Positions 7,380 through 13,580 of a stretch of 18,944 nucleotides of DNA are shown here, piece after piece. The DNA is taken from the NCBI GenBank assembly GCA_019239785.1, contig JAFAZM010000078.1:1-18944 (forward strand), given 5' to 3'. Position 1 is the first letter of the stretch. Every line of letters starts with the position of its first letter. The notes beneath the pieces are model-generated. The model was not told where the DNA came from, did no database searches, and worked only from the letters and a program-made list of their open reading frames with translations. A program made the translations under genes and the position numbers. This stretch comes from Sphingomonadaceae bacterium (GTDB lineage: Bacteria; Pseudomonadota; Alphaproteobacteria; Sphingomonadales; Sphingomonadaceae).

Positions 7380-8108
7380 CTAGATCTTCCAGCCGCTATG
7401 GATCGCGACGAGGCCGCCGAGGATCGGCTCGGCCTTCACATTGGCGAAGCCGGCCGCCGCGATCATCCGCGCGAAGGCGGGCATGTCCGGAAAGCGCTCG
7501 ATCGATTCGATCAGATAGCGGTAGCTGTCCTCGTCCTTCGCCACCGCCTTGCCGATCCGCGGCACCATCCGCCGGGAATAGGTCTCGTAAAGCGTCGCGA
7601 AGCCCGGCCAGCGCGTCTGCGAGAATTCGAGGCAGAAGAAGCGGCCACCACGCTTCAGCACGCGGCGCGCCTCGCGGAGCGCCGCCGGGATATCGGTGAC
7701 GTTCCGGATTCCGAAGGCGATCGTGTAGGCGTCGAAGCTCTTGTCGGCGAAGCTCAGCTGCTCGGCATTCTCCTCCGCCCAGGCGAGCCCGTCGATGCCG
7801 TACTTCCTCGCGCGCTCCCTCCCGACCGCGAGCATGTCCGGATTGATGTCGGCGACGGTTACGGCCGCGCCCGACGCGGCAAGCCGGAAGGCGATGTCGC
7901 CGGTGCCGCCGGCCATGTCGAGGATCGCCTCGCCTTTGCGCGGGCCGACCTTGCGAACGAAGGCCTGCTTCCAGAGCCGGTGCTGGCCGCCCGACATCAG
8001 ATCGTTCATCAGATCGTAGCTGGAGGCGACGCTCGAGAAGACGGCGCCCACGCGCCGCGTCTTTTCCTGCGGCGCGACATCCTCATGACCGAAAGAGACC
8101 TTGTCCAT
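7380..8108 (-). CDS. ubiE: Demethylmenaquinone/ubiquinone C-methyltransferase UbiE
   Basis: SAM-dependent C-methylation of 2-polyprenyl-6-methoxy-benzoquinol (and of demethylmenaquinol where present). The 242-residue protein carries the UbiE signature YDLMNDLMSGGQHRLWK (31-47), the class I methyltransferase loop LDMAGGTGD (63-71), the acidic end of strand 2 (VADIN), FGIRNVTD and the second signature RVLKRGGRFFCLEFS. It is complete and full length. It is the first gene of the minus-strand run and diverges from mutM over 55 bases, so its promoter must lie in 8109-8163 or inside mutM; I could not pick one out. Confidence 0.98.
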   Translation of the reverse strand: MDKVSFGHEDVAPQEKTRRVGAVFSSVASSYDLMNDLMSGGQHRLWKQAFVRKVGPRKGEAILDMAGGTGDIAFRLAASGAAVTVADINPDMLAVGRERARKYGIDGLAWAEENAEQLSFADKSFDAYTIAFGIRNVTDIPAALREARRVLKRGGRFFCLEFSQTRWPGFATLYETYSRRMVPRIGKAVAKDEDSYRYLIESIERFPDMPAFARMIAAAGFANVKAEPILGGLVAIHSGWKI

Positions 8109-8163
8109 CGCGCCGCGCTCTAGCAGGGGAGAGCCGAGATGTGCACTTACCTATTCGCACCCC

Positions 8164-8979
8164 ATGCCTGAGCTACCCGAAGTCGAGACGACGGTGCGCG
8201 GCCTCGCCCCGATCCTGGAGGGGCGGCGGATCGAGTCGATCGAGCTGCGCCGGGCGGACCTGCGCTGGCCCTTCCCGCCCGACCTTCGCCAGCGGGTCAC
8301 CGGCGCCCGGGTGACGACGCTCGGCCGCCGCGCCAAATATGGGCTGATCGGGACCGACCGTGACGACACCTTGATCTTCCACCTCGGCATGTCCGGCCAT
8401 TGGCGGACCGACCCGACCGAGATCGGCAAGCACGACCATGTCGTGATCGTGACCGACGAGGGCCGGCGGCTCGCGCTCAACGACCACCGCCGCTTCGGCT
8501 CGCTCGACCTGGTCCGCACCGAGGCGATCGCGGACTATCCGCCGTTCAGGGCGATGGGGCCGGAGCCGCTCGGCCCGGCGTTCGGCGGCGCTCATCTGGC
8601 CCGCGTGCTGGAAGGGCGGAGCGCGCCGATCAAGGCGCTCCTGCTCGACCAGAAGATCGTCGCCGGGCTCGGCAACATCTATGTCTGCGATGCGCTGAAC
8701 CTCGCCGGGATCGCGCCGGGCCGGGCAGGGGGGCATATCGCCCGGCCGCGCCTGGATGTCCTGGCCGATGCGGTGAAGTCCGTGCTGAAGGCGGCGATCG
8801 CCGCCGGAGGCTCGTCGCTGCGCGACTATGTCCGGCCGGACGGGGAGCTCGGCTATTTCTCCAAGGAGTGGCGGGTCTACGGCCGGGAAGGGCTGCCCTG
8901 TCCCCGCTGCGGCACGGTGATTCGGCGTCGAGTCGATTCTGGACGCTCCACTTTCTACTGCCCCAAGTGCCAGCGCTAG
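8164..8979 (+). CDS. mutM: Formamidopyrimidine-DNA glycosylase (Fpg/MutM)
   Basis: Base-excision repair enzyme that removes 8-oxoguanine and FaPy lesions and nicks the abasic site. The start at 8164 is fixed by biology: after Met removal the catalytic N-terminal proline must be residue 1, and the protein reads M-PELPEVETT; the longer frame from 8101 would destroy the active site. Pro and Glu of PELPE, Lys58 in RRAKYG, and the C-terminal C4 zinc finger (CPRC and CPKC around GRSTFY, with its conserved Arg) are all present in 271 residues. No Shine-Dalgarno sequence is evident before the ATG, so the message may be leaderless or poorly translated. It diverges from ubiE. Confidence 0.98.
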   Translation: MPELPEVETTVRGLAPILEGRRIESIELRRADLRWPFPPDLRQRVTGARVTTLGRRAKYGLIGTDRDDTLIFHLGMSGHWRTDPTEIGKHDHVVIVTDEGRRLALNDHRRFGSLDLVRTEAIADYPPFRAMGPEPLGPAFGGAHLARVLEGRSAPIKALLLDQKIVAGLGNIYVCDALNLAGIAPGRAGGHIARPRLDVLADAVKSVLKAAIAAGGSSLRDYVRPDGELGYFSKEWRVYGREGLPCPRCGTVIRRRVDSGRSTFYCPKCQR

Positions 8980-8980
8980 C

Positions 8981-9008
8981 TTGACCTCGGGGCGCCTGCG
9001 CCTTAGAG
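8981..9008 (+). promoter_or_regulatory. Candidate rpsT promoter
   Basis: TTGACC at 8981-8986 and TTAGAG at 9003-9008, separated by 16 bases, directly after the mutM stop. The -35 is good and the -10 is weak. It would give rpsT a leader of about 58 bases that contains the hairpin at 9023-9043. Confidence 0.4.
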
Positions 9009-9022
9009 GGCGGCGCTTGAGC

Positions 9023-9047
9023 GGGTGCGGCCGGGCCGCGCCCTTTT
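9023..9047 (+). terminator. Terminator-like hairpin in the rpsT leader
   Basis: Arms 9023-9032 and 9034-9043 are complementary over ten bases with one G-T wobble; allowing a real loop leaves a seven-base GC-rich stem with a seven-base loop, followed by TTTT at 9044-9047. It lies 44 bases after the mutM stop and 26 bases before the rpsT start. It may terminate mutM transcripts or act as an attenuator if the 8981 promoter drives rpsT. Confidence 0.5.
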
Positions 9048-9072
9048 CATTTCAGAGATAAGGCAGTTCAAG

Positions 9073-9336
9073 ATGGCGAATACGCCGCAGGCAAAGAAGC
9101 GCATCCTCCGCAACGCCAAGCGCACCGAGATCAACCGCGCCCGCGTCAGCCGCATCCGCACCTTCGTGAAGAAGGTCGAGTCGGCTTTGGCCGCCGGCAA
9201 GAAGGACGAGGCCAAGGCCGCTCTGGCCGCCATGCAGCCCGAATTGGCCCGCGGCGTCGCCCGCGGCGTGCTTCACAAGAACACCGCGGCGCGCAAGCTG
9301 TCGCGGCTGACACGGCGTCTCGCGACCCTCGGCTAA
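9073..9336 (+). CDS. rpsT: 30S ribosomal protein S20
   Basis: Primary 16S rRNA-binding protein of the small subunit body. The 87-residue product starts MANTPQAKKRILRN, the characteristic S20 N-terminus, and is a Lys/Arg/Ala-rich helical protein throughout (TEINRARVSRIRTFVKKVE, then HKNTAARKLSRLTRRL). A longer frame from the GTG at 9025 is rejected because S20 begins at MANT. AAGG at 9060-9063 serves as a modest ribosome site nine bases upstream. A strong intrinsic terminator follows at 9362. Placement just before dnaA is a conserved alphaproteobacterial arrangement. Confidence 0.98.
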   Translation: MANTPQAKKRILRNAKRTEINRARVSRIRTFVKKVESALAAGKKDEAKAALAAMQPELARGVARGVLHKNTAARKLSRLTRRLATLG

Positions 9337-9361
9337 GCCGTTTGGAAGCCTGTTCGAATGC

Positions 9362-9390
9362 GCCCGTCGGCCCTCGCCGGCGGGCTTTTT
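9362..9390 (+). terminator. Intrinsic terminator of rpsT
   Basis: Stem 9362-9371 with 9376-9385, ten pairs including one G-T wobble, loop CCTC, then five T (9386-9390). It lies 26 bases after the rpsT stop and separates rpsT from dnaA transcription. Confidence 0.9.
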
Positions 9391-9743
9391 CGCGCGCTCG
9401 AACGGGCCAGATGAAAAGCCTAGGATTTCCTGCGATTCGCGTGGATGCGGCCGCCTGCCCCTGACCTAACACTCTGAAAAAATTGCGCTTTTTCTAAAGT
9501 GGCGGAGTTCTGCGGTTTTTCCCATGTCAATGAATTAATTTATTTGTGACAGATTTTTTTCGCTTGATCGGACTCGCGCCAACTTCCTACAACAATCGTC
9601 CGGCGGGAAGAACATCTTCGCCGGCGCAACAGCAAAATCGCATCGAGCAGCGGCGTGCCGGGGGTGCTTCGTCGCGCGGGGATTTTGCGCCTGAGATAGA
9701 CGCCTGAAAAAAGGCGACGAAGAACGAGAGGGGTGCGCGCGCG
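9391..9743 (+). promoter_or_regulatory. dnaA upstream region, 353 bp without genes
   Basis: Contains an AT-rich block (about 9470-9560) that stands out from the GC-rich surroundings, GANTC sites at 9434-9438 and 9571-9575, and a candidate promoter at 9564-9593. Near the gene, a small hairpin (9701-9705 with 9712-9716) precedes a GAGAGGGG ribosome site (9726-9733). I found no match to the DnaA box TTATNCACA within two mismatches on either strand, so I do not call an origin here. Confidence 0.6.
9564..9593 (+). promoter_or_regulatory. Candidate dnaA promoter with GANTC in the spacer
   Basis: TTGATC at 9564-9569 and TACAAC at 9588-9593, spacing 18 bases, with the GACTC sequence (9571-9575) lying between them. 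It predicts a leader of roughly 140 bases before the GTG start. The hexamers are moderate matches and no other pair in the region looks better. Confidence 0.4.
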
Positions 9744-11144
9744 GTGCAGACGCCGGCCATTGAGAGTGCGACCAAGGGGGAGCCGGATCTGGGCGATCCG
9801 ATCGTCGCAGCCTGGGAATCGATTCGCGCGAGCCTGCGCCGCGATTGCGGGGCGCGCACCTTCGACGGCTGGCTGCGGCCGATCGCGCTCGGCGGCTTCG
9901 ATGCCGCATCGGGCGCGCTCAGGCTCCAGCTCCCCTCCCAGTTCATGGCCGATTGGGTGCAGACCCATTTCGCCGAGCGGCTCGCGCTGGCCTGGAAGGC
10001 GAAGCTGCCGCAGGTGAAGCAGATTCGGATCGGCGTCGGCCCGGCCGCGCCGCGGACCGCCGCCGTCGTCGAGATCCCGGCGCCGCGTGAAGAGGCGCCA
10101 CCCGAGCCCAAGGGCCTCTATTCGGTCGCGCTGGAGCCGCGCTACCGGTTCGAGAATTTCGTGGTCGGCAAGGCGAACGAGGTTGCGTTCAGCGCCGCCC
10201 AGACGCTCGCGACCAGCGACAAGGTGGCCTTCAACCCGCTCTTCATTCATGGCGGCACCGGGCGCGGCAAGACCCATTTGCTGCACGCGATCGGCCACGA
10301 ATTCCATCGCCAGCGGCCGCGGGCGAAGATCATCTACATGTCGGCGGAGAAGTTCACCGTTGAGTTCCTCGCCGCGCTTCGCGCCAACGAGACCTTCAAG
10401 TTCAAGCAGCAATTGCGCTCCGCCGATCTGCTGATGATCGACGACGTCCAGTTCATCGCCGGCAAGGAATCGACCCAGGAAGAATTCTTCCACACGATGA
10501 ACGAGATCATCTCGGCCGGCCGTCGCTTCGTGATCAGCTCGGACCGGGCGCCGCAGGATCTGGACGGGCTTGAGCCGCGCATCCTCTCGCGCCTGTCCTG
10601 GGGCTTGGTCGCCGACATCAACGCCGCCGACCTTGAGCTCAGGCTCAACATCATCACCAAGAAGCTCGAGGCGCTGCCCGACGTGACGGTGCCGGACGAC
10701 GTCGTCATGTTCCTCGCCAAAAGGATCAGCTCGAACGTGCGGGAGCTCGAGGGCGCGCTGAACCGCATCGCCGCTTATGCCGCGATGCAGAACCGCACGA
10801 TCGACCTCGACTTTGTCGGCGAGGTGCTCGCCAACATATTGCGCGCGAACCAGCGCCGCATTTCGATCGACGAGATCCAGACCCGCGTCTCCGACCATTA
10901 TAGGATCCGCAAGGCGGAGATGACCTCGGCCCGCCGCGCCCGCGAGGTCGCCCGCCCGCGCCAGGTGGCGATGTACCTCTCCAAGCAGCTGACCCCGCGC
11001 TCGCTCCCCGAGATCGGCCGGCGCTTCGGCGGCCGCGACCACACCACGGTGATCCACGCGGTCAAGCAGATCGAGAAGCTCCGCGCCCAGGACGCCGAGC
11101 TCGACGCCGACATCCGCCTGCTGACGCGGCAGCTGGAGAGCTGA
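9744..11144 (+). CDS. dnaA: Chromosomal replication initiator protein DnaA
   Basis: AAA+ ATPase that binds DnaA boxes at oriC, melts the origin and loads DnaB. The 466-residue protein has domain I (about 18-95), a short Pro/Glu linker as domain II (about 105-130), domain III with Walker A GGTGRGKT (170-177), Walker B LLMIDD (229-234) and the ISSDRAPQDL sensor segment, and domain IV with the DNA-binding signature GGRDHTTVIHAV (about 431-442). The start is GTG at 9744, with GAGAGGGG ten bases upstream; no other start fits. Two adjacent GANTC sites (GAATC 9816, GATTC 9821) lie in the first 30 codons. It ends at a strong terminator. Confidence 0.98.
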   Translation: MQTPAIESATKGEPDLGDPIVAAWESIRASLRRDCGARTFDGWLRPIALGGFDAASGALRLQLPSQFMADWVQTHFAERLALAWKAKLPQVKQIRIGVGPAAPRTAAVVEIPAPREEAPPEPKGLYSVALEPRYRFENFVVGKANEVAFSAAQTLATSDKVAFNPLFIHGGTGRGKTHLLHAIGHEFHRQRPRAKIIYMSAEKFTVEFLAALRANETFKFKQQLRSADLLMIDDVQFIAGKESTQEEFFHTMNEIISAGRRFVISSDRAPQDLDGLEPRILSRLSWGLVADINAADLELRLNIITKKLEALPDVTVPDDVVMFLAKRISSNVRELEGALNRIAAYAAMQNRTIDLDFVGEVLANILRANQRRISIDEIQTRVSDHYRIRKAEMTSARRAREVARPRQVAMYLSKQLTPRSLPEIGRRFGGRDHTTVIHAVKQIEKLRAQDAELDADIRLLTRQLES

Positions 11145-11170
11145 GCCTTCCTTCCCAGGGCGGGGAATGA

Positions 11171-11200
11171 GAAAAGGGCCGGGGAAATCCGGCCCTTTTC
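11171..11200. terminator. Bidirectional intrinsic terminator after dnaA
   Basis: Twelve perfect pairs (11171-11182 with 11189-11200), loop GGAAAT, with an A-rich left flank and T-rich right flank inside and after the stem. It fits termination of dnaA from the left and of the convergent DUF4136 gene from the right. Confidence 0.9.
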
Positions 11201-11251
11201 CTTTTCAATCCTCCCCGTCGCCTTGCGGCGACAGGGAAAAGAACGATGCCC

Positions 11252-11926
11252 CTATCCGTGCGTCCTCGCCTGGCGATCCGGCATGACCGTGATGTGCACG
11301 GTCTCGCCGCTGTTCCCCGGGAAGCCGGTGAACATCGCCTCGACCAGGTTCGGCACCAGCCGCGGCAGCTCGTTGGTCTGCGAGCGCGCCTGGGCATGGC
11401 CCTCGAACAGCGACTGGTTGTCCGCAGTGCGGCGGATGTTGAGGTCGAGATAGGACGTGTAGAGCGTGTAGCTGCGCACGTCATAATCCCAGAAGGGATC
11501 GTGCCAGCCCCAGAAGAACGGGCTGCGATAGCGGCCGAAGCCGCCATAGAAGCTGCCGTAATAGGGCCGGTAGCCGAAGCCGCGATAATCCCAGGGATCG
11601 GCGAACAGATCGGGCATTGCGACGACGCGCTCGCGGCCATTGTCGACACCGTAATCCAGGGTGACGACGAAGGTGGCATCGCCCGGCCCGCTCGCCTCGC
11701 GATAGCCGAGATCGAGCAGGTGACGCCGGACCAGGTCGGCATATTGCGAGAATTCGAGGCCGCCCCGATTCTCGGCCTTGGCGGCCTGGATGACGAAGCT
11801 CTGGCCCTGCGGCGCGGGCATCGCCTGGAAGCGGGAAACCTGGGTCGGCAGGCCGGTGGCGCAGGCGGTCAGCGCCAGCAGCATCGCCGGCGCGATGAGG
11901 GTGAAAATTTTCCTGAGCAAAGACAT
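11252..11926 (-). CDS. DUF4136-family lipoprotein
   Basis: Predicted lipoprotein of 224 residues. From the ATG at 11926 it begins MSLLRKIFTL with a hydrophobic core and the lipobox LTAC (Cys about 22), then ATGLPTQ. The DUF4136 pattern follows: a first strand with the F-PAPQGQSFVIQ segment, LEFSQYADLVRRHLLDLGY and DATFVVTLDYGV, later LDLNIR and a C-terminal region ending near the window's dnaA terminator. The middle (about residues 110-145) is unusually rich in Gly, Tyr, Phe and Trp. The family has no proven function; members are outer-membrane or periplasmic lipoproteins. An upstream TTG at 11989 would bury the signal peptide and is rejected. A good promoter lies at 11961-11989. Confidence 0.88.
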   Translation of the reverse strand: MSLLRKIFTLIAPAMLLALTACATGLPTQVSRFQAMPAPQGQSFVIQAAKAENRGGLEFSQYADLVRRHLLDLGYREASGPGDATFVVTLDYGVDNGRERVVAMPDLFADPWDYRGFGYRPYYGSFYGGFGRYRSPFFWGWHDPFWDYDVRSYTLYTSYLDLNIRRTADNQSLFEGHAQARSQTNELPRLVPNLVEAMFTGFPGNSGETVHITVMPDRQARTHG

Positions 11927-11960
11927 GGCGCTAAGCCTTTTGGGGAAGGGTGGTTTGTCC

Positions 11961-11989
11961 TTTATATAGAACGGCTTGCCGTTTCGCAA
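11961..11989 (-). promoter_or_regulatory. Promoter of the DUF4136 gene with a palindrome in the spacer
   Basis: Read on the minus strand, TTGCGA (11989-11984) and TATAAA (11966-11961) are separated by 17 bases. The spacer contains the perfect palindrome AACGGCAAGCCGTT (11970-11983), a good candidate operator. It lies about 35 bases upstream of the ATG. Confidence 0.6.
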
Positions 11990-12144
11990 AGTTCCGCTGA
12001 ACGGGGGGTGAAGGGCAGGCCGGTCGCGAACGATCCAGGGCTGCGAAATGCCCGCGGGTATAGGGGTGCTGCACTGCGCCCAAGCTTGTCTTATGAACGG
12101 TGAAGGTGCGAAAGGTCCGCTCGATCAAAGATAGGAGTGAGGAC

Positions 12145-12573
12145 GTGGCTCAGACCGACAAGCGCCACGCGACGCTTTTAGCCGACTATGGTGAGATGAC
12201 TCAGAGGGTGCGATACGCAATGCTTGATCTTTATCGCACGGAAACCATCATCCCACTTGCCATAGCCGTCTTCTATTCATGGCTTTATAGCCAACAAGGC
12301 CACGGTGCCTTGCCCAGAGGGGTGCTCGGAATCCCGGTTGCTCTTTCTCTCCTAGGCGCAACGAGGCAATATATGCGCTATAAATATCTTGAATGCGCCG
12401 AGAATTATTTGAAGATGCTCGAGCGCAAGCTTTATCCTGAGGAAGATGAGCTCGGCTGGAATGGGTATTGGCAACGGAATGATAGGTCACGACACGGCTT
12501 GGTCAGAGCCGTATTCTGGTCCCTGTTGATTGGTATGACAACGCTGGTCGGAATAACGGGAATTCAAAGCTAG
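12145..12573 (+). CDS. Small membrane protein of unknown function, atypical composition
   Basis: I do not recognise this 142-residue protein. It has an N-terminal polar helix, a first membrane segment (ETIIPLAIAVFYSWLYS), a second one (GVLGIPVALSLLGATRQYM), then a cytoplasmic-looking charged helix YLKMLERKLYPEEDELGWNG with a Trp-rich end, and a third hydrophobic segment near the C-terminus (AVFWSLLIGMTTLVGITGI). The arrangement recalls small SLATT- or RipA-like membrane proteins, but this is only a topology resemblance. The start is GTG at 12145, with AGGAG at 12133-12137; the in-frame GTGs at 12100 and 12106 lack a ribosome site. By eye its G+C is near one half, clearly below neighbours, and codon choice (TTT, TAT, AAT, ATA) differs, which suggests acquisition. 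It overlaps the trpS stop tail to tail by four bases. Confidence 0.7.
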   Translation: MAQTDKRHATLLADYGEMTQRVRYAMLDLYRTETIIPLAIAVFYSWLYSQQGHGALPRGVLGIPVALSLLGATRQYMRYKYLECAENYLKMLERKLYPEEDELGWNGYWQRNDRSRHGLVRAVFWSLLIGMTTLVGITGIQS

Positions 12574-13580
12574 CGCGGCAGCCCTACTGCCCTGTAGGCG
12601 CCCTCCAGCGTCGGCGCCGCAAGCTCCGAGGCCTTGCGGGCCCCGTCGACCAGGATCGCGTCGAGCGCAGCCGGATCGGCCTCGAAGTCGCTGAGCTTCG
12701 CGCGGATGGGGGCGATCGTCTCGACGAGCAGGTCGGCGAGCGCCGGCTTGAACTGGCCGAAGCCCTTGCCGGCATATTCCTGCGTCACCGAATCCGGCGT
12801 GCGGTCGGTCAGCGCGGCGTAGATGGTGACCAGGTTCAGCGCTTCGGGCCGGTCCTTCAGCGCGTCGGCCGTCTCGGGCAAAGGCTCGGGATCGGTCTTC
12901 GCCTTGCGGATCTTCTGCGCGATCGTGTCGCTGTCGTCGCTGAGATTGATCCGGCTCATGTCGGAGGGATCGGATTTGGACATCTTCGCATTGCCGTCGC
13001 GCAGGCTCATGATCCGCGCGCCCTGCGCGCCGATATGGGGCTCGGGCAAGGTGAACAGGTCGACCTCATAGTCGGTGTTGAACTTGACCGCGATGTCCCG
13101 CATCAGCTCGACATGCTGCTTCTGGTCCTCGCCGACTGGGACGTGGGTCGCCTGGTAGAGCAGCACGTCGGCGGCCTGGAGCACCGGATAGGCGTAAAGG
13201 CCGACGCTCGCGCCTTCGCGGTTCTTGCCCGATTTCTCCTTGAACTGGGTCATCCGGTTCAGCCAGCCGACCCGCGCGGTGCAGGAGAGGATCCAGGCCA
13301 TCTCCGGATGCGCCGGCACGCGGGCGTGGTTGAACAGCACCGCCTTCTCCGGATCGATCCCGCAGGCGATCAAGGCCGCCGCCATGCCGTTGACGTTGGC
13401 GCGCAGCTCCTTCGGGTCGATATAATCGGTGATCGCGTGCAGGTCGGCGAGGAAGATCAGGCATTCGGCCTCGTCCTGCAATTTCACCCAGCGGCGGATC
13501 GCGCCGAGATAATTGCCGAGATGGAGGTTGCCGGTCGGCTGGATGCCCGAGACGACTCGTTTCATGTTGGCGATATTCAT
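12570..13580 (-). CDS. trpS: Tryptophanyl-tRNA synthetase
   Basis: Charges tRNA-Trp; class I synthetase. The 336-residue protein has the HIGH-type motif PTGNLHLGNYLG (His20 region) and KMSKS exactly at residues 199-203. Also seen are LIFLADLHAIT, the tryptophan-binding YPVLQAADVLLY and VPVGEDQKQHVEL. The length agrees with E. coli TrpS (334). The start ATG at 13580 overlaps the murJ stop as ATGA, favouring it over the internal ATG at 13565. It is the last gene of the secB-murJ-trpS run. Confidence 0.98.
   Translation of the reverse strand: MNIANMKRVVSGIQPTGNLHLGNYLGAIRRWVKLQDEAECLIFLADLHAITDYIDPKELRANVNGMAAALIACGIDPEKAVLFNHARVPAHPEMAWILSCTARVGWLNRMTQFKEKSGKNREGASVGLYAYPVLQAADVLLYQATHVPVGEDQKQHVELMRDIAVKFNTDYEVDLFTLPEPHIGAQGARIMSLRDGNAKMSKSDPSDMSRINLSDDSDTIAQKIRKAKTDPEPLPETADALKDRPEALNLVTIYAALTDRTPDSVTQEYAGKGFGQFKPALADLLVETIAPIRAKLSDFEADPAALDAILVDGARKASELAAPTLEGAYRAVGLPR

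Noticed and set aside
5648..7699. 683-codon open frame on the plus strand opposite ubiB and ubiE
   Set aside because: Antisense to two secure genes; Arg/Ala/Gly-rich composition without any motif, typical of a shadow frame in GC-rich DNA.
8101..8163. Longer mutM start at 8101
   Set aside because: Would add 21 residues before the catalytic N-terminal proline and abolish Fpg activity.
9391..9743. Possible oriC next to dnaA, because of the AT-rich block
   Set aside because: No DnaA-box-like nonamers within two mismatches on either strand, and in several alphaproteobacteria the origin lies elsewhere (near hemE). The promoter explanation is simpler.
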